DNA of 64,000 nucleotides from Sipunculus nudus (GCA_026874595.1 CM049317.1:57003618-57067617), one strand, 5' to 3'. Numbered from the stretch's first letter, positions 22,600 through 35,300 are shown. Program-made: numbers and translations. The notes: generated by a model from the sequence alone, not told the origin.

Positions 22600-24020
22600 A
22601 ATGGTTCATTGCCGATTCTGGTAATTCGTTTTAAGCATTTCAAGAATGGAGAAAGAACCGGCAATTCTCATGGCCCGAATAAATAATTCAACCAGTGTCA
22701 GCGCAAAATTGCCAGCCGCTCTTGACTGGAGGTGACACGTTAATGGGGAGGGGTGACTGCATGCTAAAATATTGGATAACTGGAAACTGCGACAGCCCAG
22801 ACATGCTAAAGCCTTACAAGTTGTTCTGGAGAGCTCGGCTTCGTACAATTAAACCACTTAGGTTGATTTCAGGGCGACTTCTATAGTACTCGCTTATAGA
22901 GTACATTCACCGTGCAATATTTTAAACTTTTCCCTTGAATACAGTCAATGCAATTGTCGTTCAGCTTCTTTTTAAGATCTTTCGTCATTTTCAGTAGTGA
23001 AATAAATTTCTATATTTTCTCATGTGTCACTGTAAACAGCATCACATGTACAGATGAGATACAGACAGTGTTTCCCAAATTATAGGACTTTTGTTTTAAA
23101 ATCAGTTTTAAGCTTTCCCAAATATTGACAACTGTTTGATAGTGTCCATCGATAAACGCATGCATGAATGATTAATTTAATAAAAACATTAAGTACATGC
23201 AATAATATTTCCCGATGCCTTCTTCCTCCCATGCAAAGGTAGTTTTAGTTTTGATAAATTCTACAGTAGCCTGTTTGTTGCATCTCGGTCGTTAATAACA
23301 CGAGCTGTAAGCCACGAGTATTAGAAGCGACAATTAATCGCCGCCGAGCCGGCAACAATCCTGTAAAAACGCCTGTAAGTGGTTATAATTTTATCAGCGG
23401 GTCCTGCTCACTCGTTGCTGACACGGACCCCGCGCACGCTCGCTATAATAAAGATACATGAAGCCGAATCGCTGAAAATGGAACCAGCTTCCGCCTCATA
23501 AATTTTGATACCTTGCATTATTTATGTGTGATATCAGTGGTGGACTTGATATATGGCGAGGGCCAAAAAGCCACGAGGAAGGAAGGAAACGGAGGAAAAA
23601 AGAAGTGGCTTCGACATTTGGTGAAGTCACGTCCCCCTAGAGATAACAATACGCCATGCCAATCAGCTCGTACGGCGAATACAAACCTGCAAGATGCGCG
23701 AAGTCGGAAACAAACCGGCTGCACGAATGAATATTTCATACTTGCCGCTGATGAATGGTTTTGAGTACACAGGTCCCCCTCCCCACGTCAGGACCTCTGT
23801 GTCATTTGTCAGACATAGGACATCGAGGTGACAGCATTGTGACACAACTTACGGGGGCCCAGCGGGACCTGAACGCTACTGGTATCTATCTTCATTTGAT
23901 CCAGACGGTCAACATCTCGAAAAATGACGTCGACCTAAACTGGGATAGTAATGACCTATGCACACGTGTGATCGTCACCCGTTTTTACTTTACGCTGGCA
24001 TCGACGTTATCACGTTAAAA
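22600..24020. other. Long unique GC-richer island
   Basis: About 1.4 kb of unique DNA. 23270-23510 is rich in developmental-type sites (GACAATTAATCG, TTATAATTTTATCAGCGG, CGCTATAATAAAG). 23640-23670 has a CCAAT box (GCCAATCAGC). A plus-strand frame of 87 codons starts with an ATG at 23755 and uses balanced codons (ends at 24018), but it has no promoter, splice site or recognisable domain. I regard the region as probable regulatory or conserved DNA with an unproven small frame. Confidence 0.35.
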
Positions 24021-25610
24021 AACGTTAAGTATAGTTGGGGAGCGCTTGCTTTTTGAATGAACGTGGCTCACTTCAAAGAGACAAAAAATGGAAGCAGAAC
24101 GGGCAACTGTTCTTGAGCCATGGAGAGCTACTGCGGATAAAATGGTGTTGAATCCACAAATACTGGCATTTCAGACTTCTGATATTTTTATTGTTCTGTT
24201 TTGTATTATTCAATCCTTTACTTAGTTCCAATAGGCGTAAATTTCATTACTGAAGTAATGATGAATTATGCATTGATTCAATATATAAAACAGAACGCAA
24301 GCTGGGTCATCATTCAACGGGCAGCTGGTGATTTAGAGAAAGTACAAAAACGACAAAAAAAAAAACTAATTTGACATAATCGCACATGTTATATTTTCGA
24401 ACAAAATAACATTCTGTTTTACACCTATAATGCTATTGGGACAATATGCACATTTGGAAATGTTACTTTAGAAAAGCTTCCAAACAGTTTCAATATTGAA
24501 TATAACAATTTTCGTTAAGATCATGTTTCACTGGTGAAATGACAAATATTAAATAATTTGATAACGGTTTTTAAGGACCATGCTTTATAAGTGTCTTCTG
24601 CATATTGTGTCTCCCTCGCCCCATCTTGAATCCGCCCCTGATATGCTTCATTTACGAGGTGTTAGGAAGTGGACCCGCTGACAGGGCATGAGTAACGGTT
24701 ACTTACAGGTGCAGTTTTTCAAAATGTGTAATATATCCATCAACGCGTGCTTCTTACGAGTCTATGCTTAATGGCAACATCAGGGTCACAAGACCCTACC
24801 GCATACTGTGTACACGTCTGCTGAAGGGGTGTAATATATAATACAAATATCAATGCCTGAAGTGTTCTCCTTGCCTAACCCATAATATCCCGGTATGGTG
24901 CCTCTTCACAAAGCAGATACACCCACCAAAAGAACTTGCCTTGTTTTTGTGTGATATTTATAGTATTCAGAGTCCTGCTACTACGGTGTAGAGACTGCCG
25001 CTGAGTTGCAAATATGCCACTCATATCTATTTACCATATGACACCTTACATTTATAGTTAAACATATGCCGCTTGGTAGCCATTAACTGTGCATACACTC
25101 ACACACGCACACGGACACACCAACCCATGCACGCATACATAGATATACATTATTTTTTAAGACTGCATTTCCCCTGAATAATATATTCGGGTCATATTTG
25201 GCATGAATAGTTATTTTGGATACTGAATTGTGCCGAAAATCTTTAAATTACTGTCAAAGGCATGCATGGTGCGAACTGAAATGCATTTAATCTTTCCATG
25301 TAAATTTTGTGATAAACGTTGAAGTCGGGTAATGCGTATGTCTATATTGTCACCATATGTAAGTATCCCTTAAACGTAACTGCAAGAGAAGTTAATTTAC
25401 TCTAGAAAAATAATACTTGAATCCCCAATTCAAGGTGAAACAATGTTCTTTTTAATAAGAACTTTTATAATACTTCGAAGGGTTCAAATCTCAGCACGTT
25501 TGACCCCAAAACGGGGTTAGCGCTCTGCAGGGTAGACCGTGCCCATCGGCCGTGTTTCATTAAAAAACGTATGCGTCTCTGGGAGGTTCTTCGTAGGGTT
25601 GACCCAGCAA
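24021..25610. other. Mixed DNA, no gene seen
   Basis: AT-rich sequence with a GGTTCAAATCT at 25483 that resembles a tRNA B box. No A box or cloverleaf fits around it. Otherwise unremarkable. Confidence 0.5.
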
Positions 25611-25614
25611 TGTG

Positions 25615-27185
25615 GAAAATAAATCACCTAGGACCCGATCTCGGTCTCGGAACCCCTGGTCTCGGGTTTGGTCTCGGTCCAGGATCTCCTGCCCTTGGGC
25701 TTGGTTTTTTTTCTCCTGGTCTTTGACTTTTTTCTCAGATCCCCTGTTCTTGGGATGGTCTCGGTCAAGGATCCCCTGTTCTCGGGATGGTGTCGGTCAA
25801 GGATCTCCTGTTCTCGGGATGGTCTCGGTCAATGATCCCCTGTTCTATGGACGGTCTCGGTCAAGGATCTCCTGTTCTCGGGATGGTCTCGGTCAAGGAT
25901 CCCCTGTTCTCGGGATGATCCCGGTCGAGGATCCCCAGTTCTTGGGATGGTCTCGGTCGAGGATCCCCAGTTCTCAGGATGGTCTCGGTAGAGGATCCCC
26001 AGTTCTCAGGATGGTCTCGGTCGAGAATTCCCCTATTCTCCAGATGGTCTTGGTCGAGGATCTCCTGTTCTCTGGATGGTCTCGGTCGAGGTTCCCCAGT
26101 TCTCAGGATGGTCTAGGTCGAGGATCCCCAGTTCTCGGGATGATCTTGGTCGAGAATTCCCCTATTCCCAGAAGGTCTTGGTCGAGGATCTCCTGTTCTC
26201 CGGATGGTCTCGGTCGAGGATCCCCCGTCTAGGTATGGTCTCGGTCAAGGATCCCCTATTCTCGGGATGGTCTCGGCCGAGGATCCCCTGTTCTCTGGAT
26301 GGTCTCAGTCGAGAATCCCCTGTTCTCCGGATGGTATCGGTCGAGAATCCCCTGTTCTCCGGATTGTATCGGTCGCGGATCCTCTGTATTCTGGGTGGTC
26401 TCGCTCCAGGATTCCCTGTTCACAGTCCATAATTCACTTTTCTTGGGATGGTCTCGGTCAAGGATCCCTTGTTCACTGGATGGTCTCGGTCAATGAACCC
26501 TTCTTGGGATGGCCTAAAGTCGAGAATCCCGTGTTCTTTGGATGGTTTCGGTCGAGGATCCCGCTATTCTCTGGATGGTCTCGGTCGAGGATTACCTGTC
26601 CTCGGGATGGTCTCGGTCGAGGACCCCTGTTCTCCGGATGGAACACTTGAGAATCCCCTGTTCTCTGGATGGTCTCGGTCGAGGACCCCTGTTCTCTGGA
26701 TGGAACAGTTGAGAATCCCCTGTTCTCTGGTTGGTCTCAATCGAGAATCCCCTGTTCTCCGGATGGAACAGTTGAGAATCCCCTGTTCTCTGGATGGTCT
26801 CGATCGAGAATCCCCTGTTCTCCGGATGGAACAGTTGAGAATCCCCCTGTTCTCCGGATGGTATCGGTCGAGAAACCCCTGTTCTCAGGATTGTCTCGGT
26901 CGAGGATCCCCTGTTCTCGGGATGTTCTCGGTCCATGATCCCCTGTTCTCAGGATGGTTTCGGTCCATGATCCCCTGTTCTCGGGATGTTCTCGGTCCAT
27001 GATCCCCTGTTCTCAGGATGGTTTTGGTCAAGGATCCCCTGTTCTCAGGAAGTCTCGGTCAAGGATCCCCTGTTCACCGGGATGGTATAGGTCAAGGATC
27101 CTCTGTTCTCGGGATGGTCTCGGTCCATGATCCTCTGCTCTCGTGATGGTCTCGGTCAAGGATTCCCTGTTCTTAGGATGGTCAT
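25615..27185. repeat. 32-bp minisatellite
   Basis: About 48 copies of a 32-bp unit with core GGTCTCGGTCGAGGATCCCC then TGTTCTCGGGAT. Since 32 is not a multiple of 3, every frame cycles through three readings, giving overlapping frames of up to 206 codons on both strands (DGLGRGSPVLG, MVSVEDP, WSRSRIPCS). This openness follows from the unit having no stops and is not evidence of a gene. Variants such as GGAACAGTTGAGAATCCCC form a local subfamily at 26640-26850. Confidence 0.97.
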
Positions 27186-28195
27186 ATCGATTCATATCAG
27201 AGTCATTGATAATCATATCGTTTCTTGTCAGAGCTATTTAAAAATCATTTCGATTCATGTCAAAGCCTTGGTTAAAATTATCGATTATTGTCAGAGCCAT
27301 TGAAAATCAAATCGATTTACGTCAGAGCCATGGATAATCATATCGATTTACGTCAGAGCATTGGTAATCATATCGCTTCATGTCAGAGCCATTGATAATC
27401 ATTTCGATTTATGTAAGAGCCTATTAAAATTATATCGTTTCATGTCAGAGCCTTGGATAATCATTTCGATTTATGTTAGAGCCTATGAAAATCATATCGA
27501 TTCATGTCAGAGCCTTGGATAATCATATCAATTCATGTCAGAGCCATTGATAATCATTTCGATTTATGTTAAAGCCTATGAAAATCATATCGATTCATGT
27601 CAGAGCCTTGGATAATCATTTCGATTTATGATAGAGCCTATGAAAATCATATCGATTCATGTCAGAGCCTTGGATAATCATATCAATTCATGTAAGAGCC
27701 ATTGATAATCATTTCGATTTATGTTAGAGCCTATGAAAATCATATCGATTCATGTCAGAGCCTTGGATAATCATATCAATTCATGTCAGAGTCATTGATA
27801 ATCATATCGATTCATGTCAGAGTCATTGATAATCATATCGTTTCTTGTCAGAGATATTAAATAACCATTTCGATTTATTTCAGAGCCTTGGTTAAACATA
27901 TCGATTCTTGTCAGAGCCATTGATAATCATATTGATTCATGCAAGAGCCATTGATAATCAAATCGTTTCATGTCGCAGCCATTAAATAATCATATTGATG
28001 TATGTCAGAGCCATTAATAATCATATTGATTCTTGTCAAAGCAATTAAACAATCATATCGATATATGTCAGACCCTTGGATAATCATATTGATTCATACC
28101 AGAGCCATTAATAATGATAAGGATCCATATCAGAGTCTATGTTAATCATATTAATTCTTGGCTGAGCAATCGATAGTCATTTATTCTGGTCAAAG
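27186..28195. repeat. 31-bp minisatellite, joined to the 32-bp array
   Basis: About 32 copies of a 31-bp unit, core ATCATATCGATTCATGTCAG then AGCCATTGATA. It starts immediately where the 32-bp array ends, at about 27180-27190. The units share no obvious sequence. A two-unit subrepeat (GCCTTGG / GCCTATG variants) alternates at 27440-27770. Confidence 0.96.
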
Positions 28196-29010
28196 TCATC
28201 CAACCATGAATGCTTGTATCTTCTTCGTGTATCGAGCAATATACTGATTGTTCGTTCCATCCCAGATAAAAAAAAGATGTTTTATTGCATTGCTTTTAAA
28301 TTTGATAAAACTGAAAAGATATACTATGAACTGTTTTGAAATAGACGTTTTACATACATATTTCTGGATTTGTTATATACATTTTGATGTTAAGCTTTCA
28401 TATGATGCTGCATGCATCCAATGTATTGTTTGGTCAATTTACTAGTACAGTCTTCCATTACTTCCAGGGATGTAGTGATTTTAGCTCCAAACTACTTCAG
28501 CACTAATGTTGTTTGTCGAATGCCACGATCTGTTGGTCTTTTTGTCCATAAAGTAGTCTCTCTCTCAGTGTTATTATTACAACCTTCAGAATGGTGTTCT
28601 GGTACCATTAACTTAACCATTACATCTGCAAAGACCTGTAATTATCCACTACTATCCTAGCCATGGCTTACTCTCATACTATTACCACATGTCTGCTACC
28701 CGATGCAATAGGGAAAGATTAAGTGACACTTATTGAAAAACATGACATTTACAGCACAAATAGCAACCGTAGGCTCATGAATATTGCATGGAATAGATAC
28801 ATATGCTCGTAGAATCAACATCTCGAAAAGCACAATACTACAACGATGGACTTTGCCATCTACTATGTAAAAATCAGAGCCATGCCCCAGATCTTCTTAT
28901 GCCTTATTTGTACCCTTGGAAGTCCTATTGTTTTTTCGTCAATTTACAAAACCAAAAGATACGATTTGCCGCAAATGTATAAATGTTCTCTTTGGTGTTC
29001 TTTCTTTCAG
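28196..29010. other. AT-rich DNA upstream of a candidate exon
   Basis: No strong feature apart from an ATG at 28846 that opens the frame continued in the next entry. The right end is a strong polypyrimidine acceptor. Confidence 0.45.
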
Positions 29011-29178
29011 GACCTTGGTTTAGTTGCTTGGCATCATGTGCTCATGTGCTTGAACTTCAAAGTGAAACTCAAAGAGAACTTCATCGTGAAATCCTATGAC
29101 GTCACTCATCATGTTGTAATAGAGAGCGGAATGACCTCGAAAAGATGTAAAGCGTGCCTTTATGGACTTGTCATGTAA
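29011..29178 (+). CDS. Candidate terminal exon, unknown protein
   Basis: GGTGTTCTTTCTTTCAG (ending 29010) is a textbook acceptor. The phase-0 frame after it is open for 55 codons (DLGLVAWHHVLMCLNFKVK at the start, KRCKACLYGLVM at the end) to TAA at 29176-29178, and AATAAA follows only nine bases later (29187-29192). The same frame is also open upstream to an ATG at 28846, so an unspliced 110-residue reading is the alternative. No family is recognised. The phase would suit the donor at 5742, but a join over 23 kb is only a possibility. Confidence 0.3.
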   Translation, partial: DLGLVAWHHVLMCLNFKVKLKENFIVKSYDVTHHVVIESGMTSKRCKACLYGLVM

Positions 29179-29279
29179 TTTCCCGAAATAAATGAATAAT
29201 TATCAGCATGTTTACTTTATTTTTATGTAGAGAGATTTGTAATTTCCTTTCTTCAATTCTGAATATTGAGTGACAATTG

Positions 29280-29301
29280 TATATAATCGGAGAGAGAGAA
29301 A

Positions 29302-29367
<66 letters not shown>

Positions 29368-29389
29368 GAGAGAGAGAGAGAAAGAGAAG

Positions 29390-29421
<32 letters not shown>

Positions 29422-29433
29422 GCGAGAGAGAGT

Positions 29434-29483
<50 letters not shown>

Positions 29484-29610
29484 AATTAAGAAAGGAGAGA
29501 GAGAGAAGACAGAAAGAAAAACGGAGATAGAAAAAAAGAAAGAACGAAAGAAAAATGGGAAAATGAAGAAACAAAGGGAGAAAGAACGAGAGTGAACAAA
29601 AGAGAAAGGG
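29280..29610. repeat. (TA)n followed by long purine (GA)n tract
   Basis: TA run at 29307-29364, then about 250 bases almost purely of G and A on the plus strand (GAGAGA with AAAGAAAG variants). Such mirror-type purine tracts can form triplex DNA. The minus-strand reading (LSLSLS, FFLSF) is low complexity. Confidence 0.97.
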
Positions 29611-30354
29611 ACACAGACCAGATAAGGAGGCCAAAAGAGACTTTCATCTCATGCATTCGGAAAACTACCCACAAAAGGACAAGGGAATACTTCAATGAGA
29701 TTGATTCAGACATGATCAACATGCTTTTGGCTTATTCCCCCGAAAGCTATTTCATCCTTTATCCAGTCAAAGACAATATGTTGAAAACATCATTAAGGCC
29801 AACCAACACCAAAATGATTTTTATAACTCATGACACTATAACACCTTGTGAACCGCCCTATATTGTAAAAAATGCTAATAAATAACATTACAGCATCTTC
29901 TGTCAACTTCCCAGGCTTTCAGTTTTGAAACATTTCATTGAACTATTTGAGTCGTTGTGTGGATAAACAAAGAGACAAGCAGGCAGACAGACCTGGATGG
30001 TAATGAAACCAACTGAACAGGTCGAATCAATTCACAATTAATCTAATCACCAAAATAAACTAAGTTGGAGAATTAAACAAAAAAGGATAAAAAGACTTTT
30101 GATATATCCTCACACTATTTCTTGCAGAAGAAACTCCCATTGTTCAAGATTCCTTGAGATCGGATTATAGCTCCGCATCAAATGCTTAGCGTGTGACGGA
30201 AACAAACCTTCAAAGTGTAGCACTTCACCAATCCAGAATTACAACTCCACATTTCTACTTATAACTGCCCAACTTAAGCAGTTTTCGCACTGCTGCTAGT
30301 CGGATGCCGAGTTGGTACCGGGATAACTTGTAATGAATCGCAGCGAACTTGATG
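29611..30354. other. Unique DNA, no supported gene
   Basis: A 97-codon plus-strand frame (29592-29885) starts inside the purine tract and carries no recognisable domain or splice support. The remainder shows nothing. Confidence 0.45.
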
Positions 30355-30356
30355 TA

Positions 30357-30637
30357 AAGCCCCAGTCACACATGCACCTACGACCGGTTTACAACAAGTT
30401 ACGATCACCTACGTACCACAATCGTAAGTATTCGTGGAAAGGTCGTACGACATGTCCTAACTCATCGCAAGAAGTCGTAGGTTGTCTAAAGTGGTTGAAG
30501 TACTCCTAACCAGTCATAAGTGGATTGTGAACGGTTCACAATCCTACGACTAATCGGCCGTGGTCTTGGAGAATCGGTGGTACTCATTTTTTGTCGTACG
30601 ACTAGTTTACGAGTGGTCGGAGGTAGTATTATGTGAT
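30357..30637 (+). repeat. Left inverted arm of the foldback element
   Basis: Pairs with 31593-31802. Relative to the right arm it carries roughly 70 extra bases. The sequence is rich in CGTACGAC/GTCGTAG motifs that also form shorter internal hairpins. Confidence 0.85.
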
Positions 30638-31357
30638 CGGTAGCAATCGGAGCTACCGAGTAGTCGCAGATTGATACCGACTTGTCGTACGATAGGTCGT
30701 GAGACAGGCTACGACCAGTTACCAAGTGGTTAAGAATAGTCCCGACCGATCCCGATTAGTGGTACGACGAGTCGTGCGACTTGTCGTGAACACGTGACTG
30801 GCGCATAGATAGATATATACATAGGGCCAGGTAAACTTGAATTTGTATGATCTATGGCATAAAATCCATACATGGTGAACTGAACTTTCATGCATGGCTT
30901 GAGGGTATAGGAGGGGCATATCTTCTCAAAATATTGGAAATTTTGGAAAAAGAAGAATTTTTATATAGTTCCATATTATTGTTCCACATTTTAGGGAATT
31001 CTACACCTGAAATAGCTAGAAACTTGCTACTTCTAAATACCCAATTGTTTTATGTATATTGTGTCCCTGGATATTCACAATATTATCTGTAAATCAAGCA
31101 AACAAAAAAAAAAATAATAATAATCATATTACTTGATGCAGTTTACATTTCGATATATCTATGATGATTTTTTTTTTTTACAAATTTCGATCTACTTTGA
31201 GCAAACTGGAATTATATTATAATAATATTTCTCTTGTATATAAAATATAACCAGTATAGGTGACAGGTGACATAACTGTTTTATTGTTTTATGTTCCGAT
31301 AAATCACCTGGCTCCAAAAATAAAAAAGGGGTGCACCCTCAAACACTATGGTTCCGT

Positions 31358-31422
<65 letters not shown>

Positions 31423-31566
31423 TTATTTATCCTACAAATTCCACCGACTGATTACGACCGCTCGTTAAGCGGCCCCATGTAACTGCAAACCTTATCCCAT
31501 GCGACGTGTCGCAGGTAATCGGCAACGACTATATTCGTGACCATGTAGTCGTAGGTGCTGGTAGAC

Positions 31567-31802
31567 AATCGTAGGCATGTGTGAATGGGCCTATATAAGA
31601 CTACCTACGACCACTCGTGAACTAGTCGAACGACAGCAAAAGAGTACCACCGATTATCCAAGGCCACTGGCGATTAGTCGAAGGATTGTGATCGGTTCAA
31701 ATGACCACTTCAGACTACCTACGACTTCTTCCTACGAAATTTCAGTCGCAGTGATCGTAACCTGTCGTAAACCGGCCGTAGTTGCATGTGTGACTAGGGT
31801 TT
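31567..31802 (-). repeat. Right inverted arm with a second nested terminus
   Basis: Read on the minus strand, the arm starts at 31802. A second end-like sequence (GGCCCATTCACACATGCC, from about 31591) lies about 210 bases inward in the same orientation. The right end therefore appears twice in tandem, suggesting nested insertion or an internal duplication of the terminus. Confidence 0.7.
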
Positions 31803-31804
31803 TA

Positions 31805-33720
31805 GACATTGCATGTGAAGGATTCCAATCCCCACGAAAACAGAAGGTGTTTCTTTGAACCGTGGCAAACTTTGATTTTAGAGTTTGATAGCTCAGACAA
31901 ATATTTCCGGGCGCCCCACAATTCCTTTAAGGGGTTCGTTTTATGTATAAACGACTCTGAAAAGACTGTGTGTGTCGAGAAGACGGTTGTCTTATATAAG
32001 TCCAGGACACATGTTTCCGTCTGATATTTATTTTTGACCTTGACCTTGTTCGCACATTCTAAAGCCGATACCACATTATCGCTAAGTTGCCATCATTGGT
32101 AGAGTCTCTTAGTGAACGCTTGGCTATACATTTGGTTGATTAATATTCAAACAGCCAGATTGCCATGGCATGAGAAAAGAAGAGAAATGACTTGACATCT
32201 GAACTCTATCGTGTCGTTGATCTCGATTCAGATAGGGATCTATGAACATCTGGTCGACGGGTGGCCTCTCTATATCCCATTTTATCGCTTCAGTTATCAA
32301 AACTTTGGTTTTATTACATATCTGTATCACCAGCCACGGAAAAAAATTTTGACATTTATATTATGGGCAAATTAAATAATTATCAGTCTTCCTTTATATT
32401 TTGCACTCATTGTCCCTGATATTTGTTCAGTAAGATTGTCTCAGGGCAATTTCCCATCTAACCCCGAACTGACTAACCTGTATTGTGTAGTTGAAAGGTA
32501 CATTATATTTGACTTTCTGTAACATCAATGCTTGACACCACTTAACCGATGTTGTTAGAACATTCGTCGGGTCAACTTGATATCACTCTCGCCCACTGTT
32601 TGTGTTTGAATCATTTCCTATTAACTGTCCCGTTAACGCCCACATTATCAGCCTCCTTGAAGAATATCTATAATCCCCAAATCCTTGTGGACATGTTATC
32701 TGATAAAGAGACGCCAAATGATTATATAAGCCACTTGATAATTTTAGATTATCTGACCATCATCTTGAACATGACGCGAAACACGCATAACATGTTTATA
32801 TACTTCACCTTTTGCTACTATGGCTCAGAAACCTATATGTATTGTTCGACCTAAATCACCTTTGCTGATTAAGGTTGATCTTGGGTACATCTCGAAATTA
32901 ACTCGCAAGGAAACTCTTCAGAAACAGTTAACAAATAAAGCTGTCGCAAACATTTACTTCCATCAATAAATGACATGTAAAATATATAGTTAAGTGCCCG
33001 AATATATAACACACGGGATAACAATATATTGACACTTTCACTTAGAATCAATATAGGTACTTTATCCGAGACTTTAGACCATGAAAAAGAAAGTCTAATA
33101 AGTGGGGAAAATTATATTGTTCTTACGAGCTATTAGTATTACTCGTTATGTTATATAATAATGAAAGGCCGTATCATGCACGCGAGAGCAGTTGAGCAGT
33201 TTGTGAACTGTTCCGAATAACAGAATTTTGGAAAAGAAAGTAAAAGCTAAAGATTCGGCATGAGATTCTCAGATCACCGCTGAAAATATTCTGATATCAC
33301 AGTTTGTTAGGAAAATAATGATTAATCATCTTCGTCTGACTGTATATAGTCTTGAGAGTGAGTGTTTGCAATCGAGAGGAACCTTTGTTTTCAATCGCCT
33401 TCTCTGTAAAGTATTGCAACAGACCCTTTCAATGTGCATGTGTGCTCTTGTCTGCTAAGTTCGGGTTCTAAAGTACCAAAATATCGGATTTTGTCATAAA
33501 CATTTAATATAACTCAGAGGCTTCAGCAGATTAAACATTTTATAGACTTTTACTTTTACGCTTGAAATACAGCAACACATGAACTTGTTTGTCCACACAG
33601 TGCATAACGATCCCGAACATTCAGTTTCAGTCGTCACCGGAAGGTGGAGCTAGTAAGGTGGAAGCTTGCCTTGACACGTCGAAGCTTATTTCGCAGTCAC
33701 GAGGTCGACGTGAAAACATA
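31805..33720. other. Unique DNA, no supported gene
   Basis: Several frames of 60-100 codons, none with a domain. A 101-codon plus-strand frame at 32549-32854 lacks splice or promoter support. A TGACCTTGACC motif at 32035-32045 is the only echo of the dispersed repeat. Confidence 0.4.
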
Positions 33721-33724
33721 TTGA

Positions 33725-34363
33725 TCAATTGATAATTTTCCACAAAATCCTCATAGTCCATGAAATTTCTTCTACATGGGGTTGTTGTATCATTAATTTC
33801 AGGCAGGAAATCTTTTTGTCCCAGAGTGACGAAAAAACGTAAAAATTGGGTTCATTGTCTGATATCACCGACGACATCATCTCATCTGGCTTTAAACTTT
33901 GCCTTCCTGGCCTTTGGGACCTGTTCATATATGTAGCTTTCCTCGACCACCAGGGGATCAAAAACAAATCCAGGAGGTCATAATGCTTGCTAGAAGGTTC
34001 TTCGTTTAAAATTTGCCAATGACCAATACCCATTCACTCTTCGGTGCAGAGGACGCAACTTTGTGATAAAGACGTCAGCCAGAAATGTGTCCCCGAATGG
34101 CGATCGGAATGGGGCCTCGGACACACAAATTTTCGGTCCATGAATCCAGTACACTTATCATTACGCCACCACATAGACTTGTGCCAGCTCATATCCTGTA
34201 TGTGAGTTGCCCCGCAATACGCTGTTGCATTGAATGTTTGTGGTGATACAAAAGACTGCTTATTGCTTACCCATAATTTCGACATGCGACCTGTGACATC
34301 GGGTTTTAGTGTTACACAAAATGGAGCTTCCATGAGCGGTTTCGAAAAATGGGAGAAATAAAC
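33725..34363 (-). other. Long open region on the minus strand, unidentified
   Basis: Read on the minus strand, a pyrimidine-rich acceptor (GCTTCCCCGCCTCC... ending CTGACAG) lies just before 34363. It is followed by an open block of about 110 codons and then, in the same frame, a second block of just over 100 codons. The first block is aromatic- and cysteine-rich (SWHKSMWWRNDKC, RKFVCPRPHSDRH). I do not recognise the family. The local openness is above what this base composition would give by chance. It could be a degraded gene copy, a real terminal exon (first block only), or a coincidence. Confidence 0.3.
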
Positions 34364-34479
34364 CTGTCAGGGTTCAATATGGAGGCGGGGAAGCGACACG
34401 AAAGTTCCTCGAGGACAGCGCCCAGGCGAGAATCATTCTCTGCGGAAAGATTACGGGGACGTGTATCGACACTATTTAT

Positions 34480-35300
34480 AGAGGAATTACGCCTTTGGAC
34501 TAAGTCCTCAAATTGTACTCAAATGAACATATGTCGAACACAAAATAAGCTCTGGCTCCGCCATAATGTAGCTGAGGTTCCCTTGATCTCTATATACACA
34601 TATACTGATGCAACCAAACCCGAATCTTTCTCAGATGTTTTGAGAGCATGTCATTTTTGATACACAAATAAGCCTGCAAAATAATAATGAGTCTAGAATA
34701 ATTTATGTTTCATTATATATTTCCATAGATTGTCTCATCGGATCCTCTAAGTGATTTCAAGTTATAAGCCACGACTCAACTACGGACCCTTTAGAAGTGT
34801 ACGTTATGAATACGAAACAACATATATAATCATAACCGTGCAAAAGCCCGATACAGTATGCCACGAAGCAACTATACGAAACCGTTGTCATGCCATGAGT
34901 ATGAGTAGAAACAAAAGTTATGTAAATTGCCGACTATACAACATTTCATTTTGGAGTTTGCAATGTCTCTCACAAGTTCTACTATGCAATTTATAGTGAG
35001 GTCCAAACATGCATGTTTCAGCTTTATTGAACCGATATAAGATTTGAAGAGTTAAAAAAAGTCCGACACTGATTTTTAACATCTTCATACTATTAATTTT
35101 TTTTTGCAGCGACGGTTTCACATCCTTGATTCAGTGAACCCGACTTTATGCATAATAAAGTAGCCATTTGAACCAATCAAATGAATCGCGTATACTGGTT
35201 CACTGGTTCTACGTGGCTGCCGGAACTTTTTTGATCTAGTTCCAGACCACACATTTAGCTTACTGGTTGGCCATCGAGAATTCGACCAAATAAATAAGGC
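34480..35300. other. AT-rich unique DNA
   Basis: Short frames only. TTAATTTTTTTTTGCAG, ending at 35109, is a good acceptor followed by 17 open codons (RRFHILDSVNPTLCIIK) to a stop that overlaps an AATAAA at 35153. Too short to call. Confidence 0.4.

Larger units (their letters stand above)
30357..31802. mobile_element. Foldback-type DNA transposon with long inverted arms
   Basis: The left end AAGCCCCAGTCACACATGCA (30357) and the reverse complement of the right end, AAACCCTAGTCACACATGCA (31802), match closely. The match continues as inverted arms: CCGGTTTAC, TTACGATCAC, AGAAGTCGTAGGT, AATCGGTGGTACTC and ACGAGTGGTCG occur in the same order on both sides. Arms span about 30357-30637 and 31593-31802. 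A TA dinucleotide flanks each end (30355-30356, 31803-31804), consistent with a TA target duplication. The interior is noncoding and contains a (TA)n run at about 31361-31411. The length is about 1.45 kb with no transposase frame, so it is nonautonomous. Confidence 0.85.

Noticed and set aside
25476-25500. tRNA B-box-like GGTTCAAATCT
   Set aside because: No A box at the right distance and no cloverleaf can be drawn. It may be a remnant of a tRNA-derived SINE, but nothing else supports that.
25612-27002. Several long open frames (up to 206 codons) on both strands
   Set aside because: The 32-bp unit lacks stops in all frames and rotates the frame every copy. Overlapping frames on both strands are expected and say nothing about coding.
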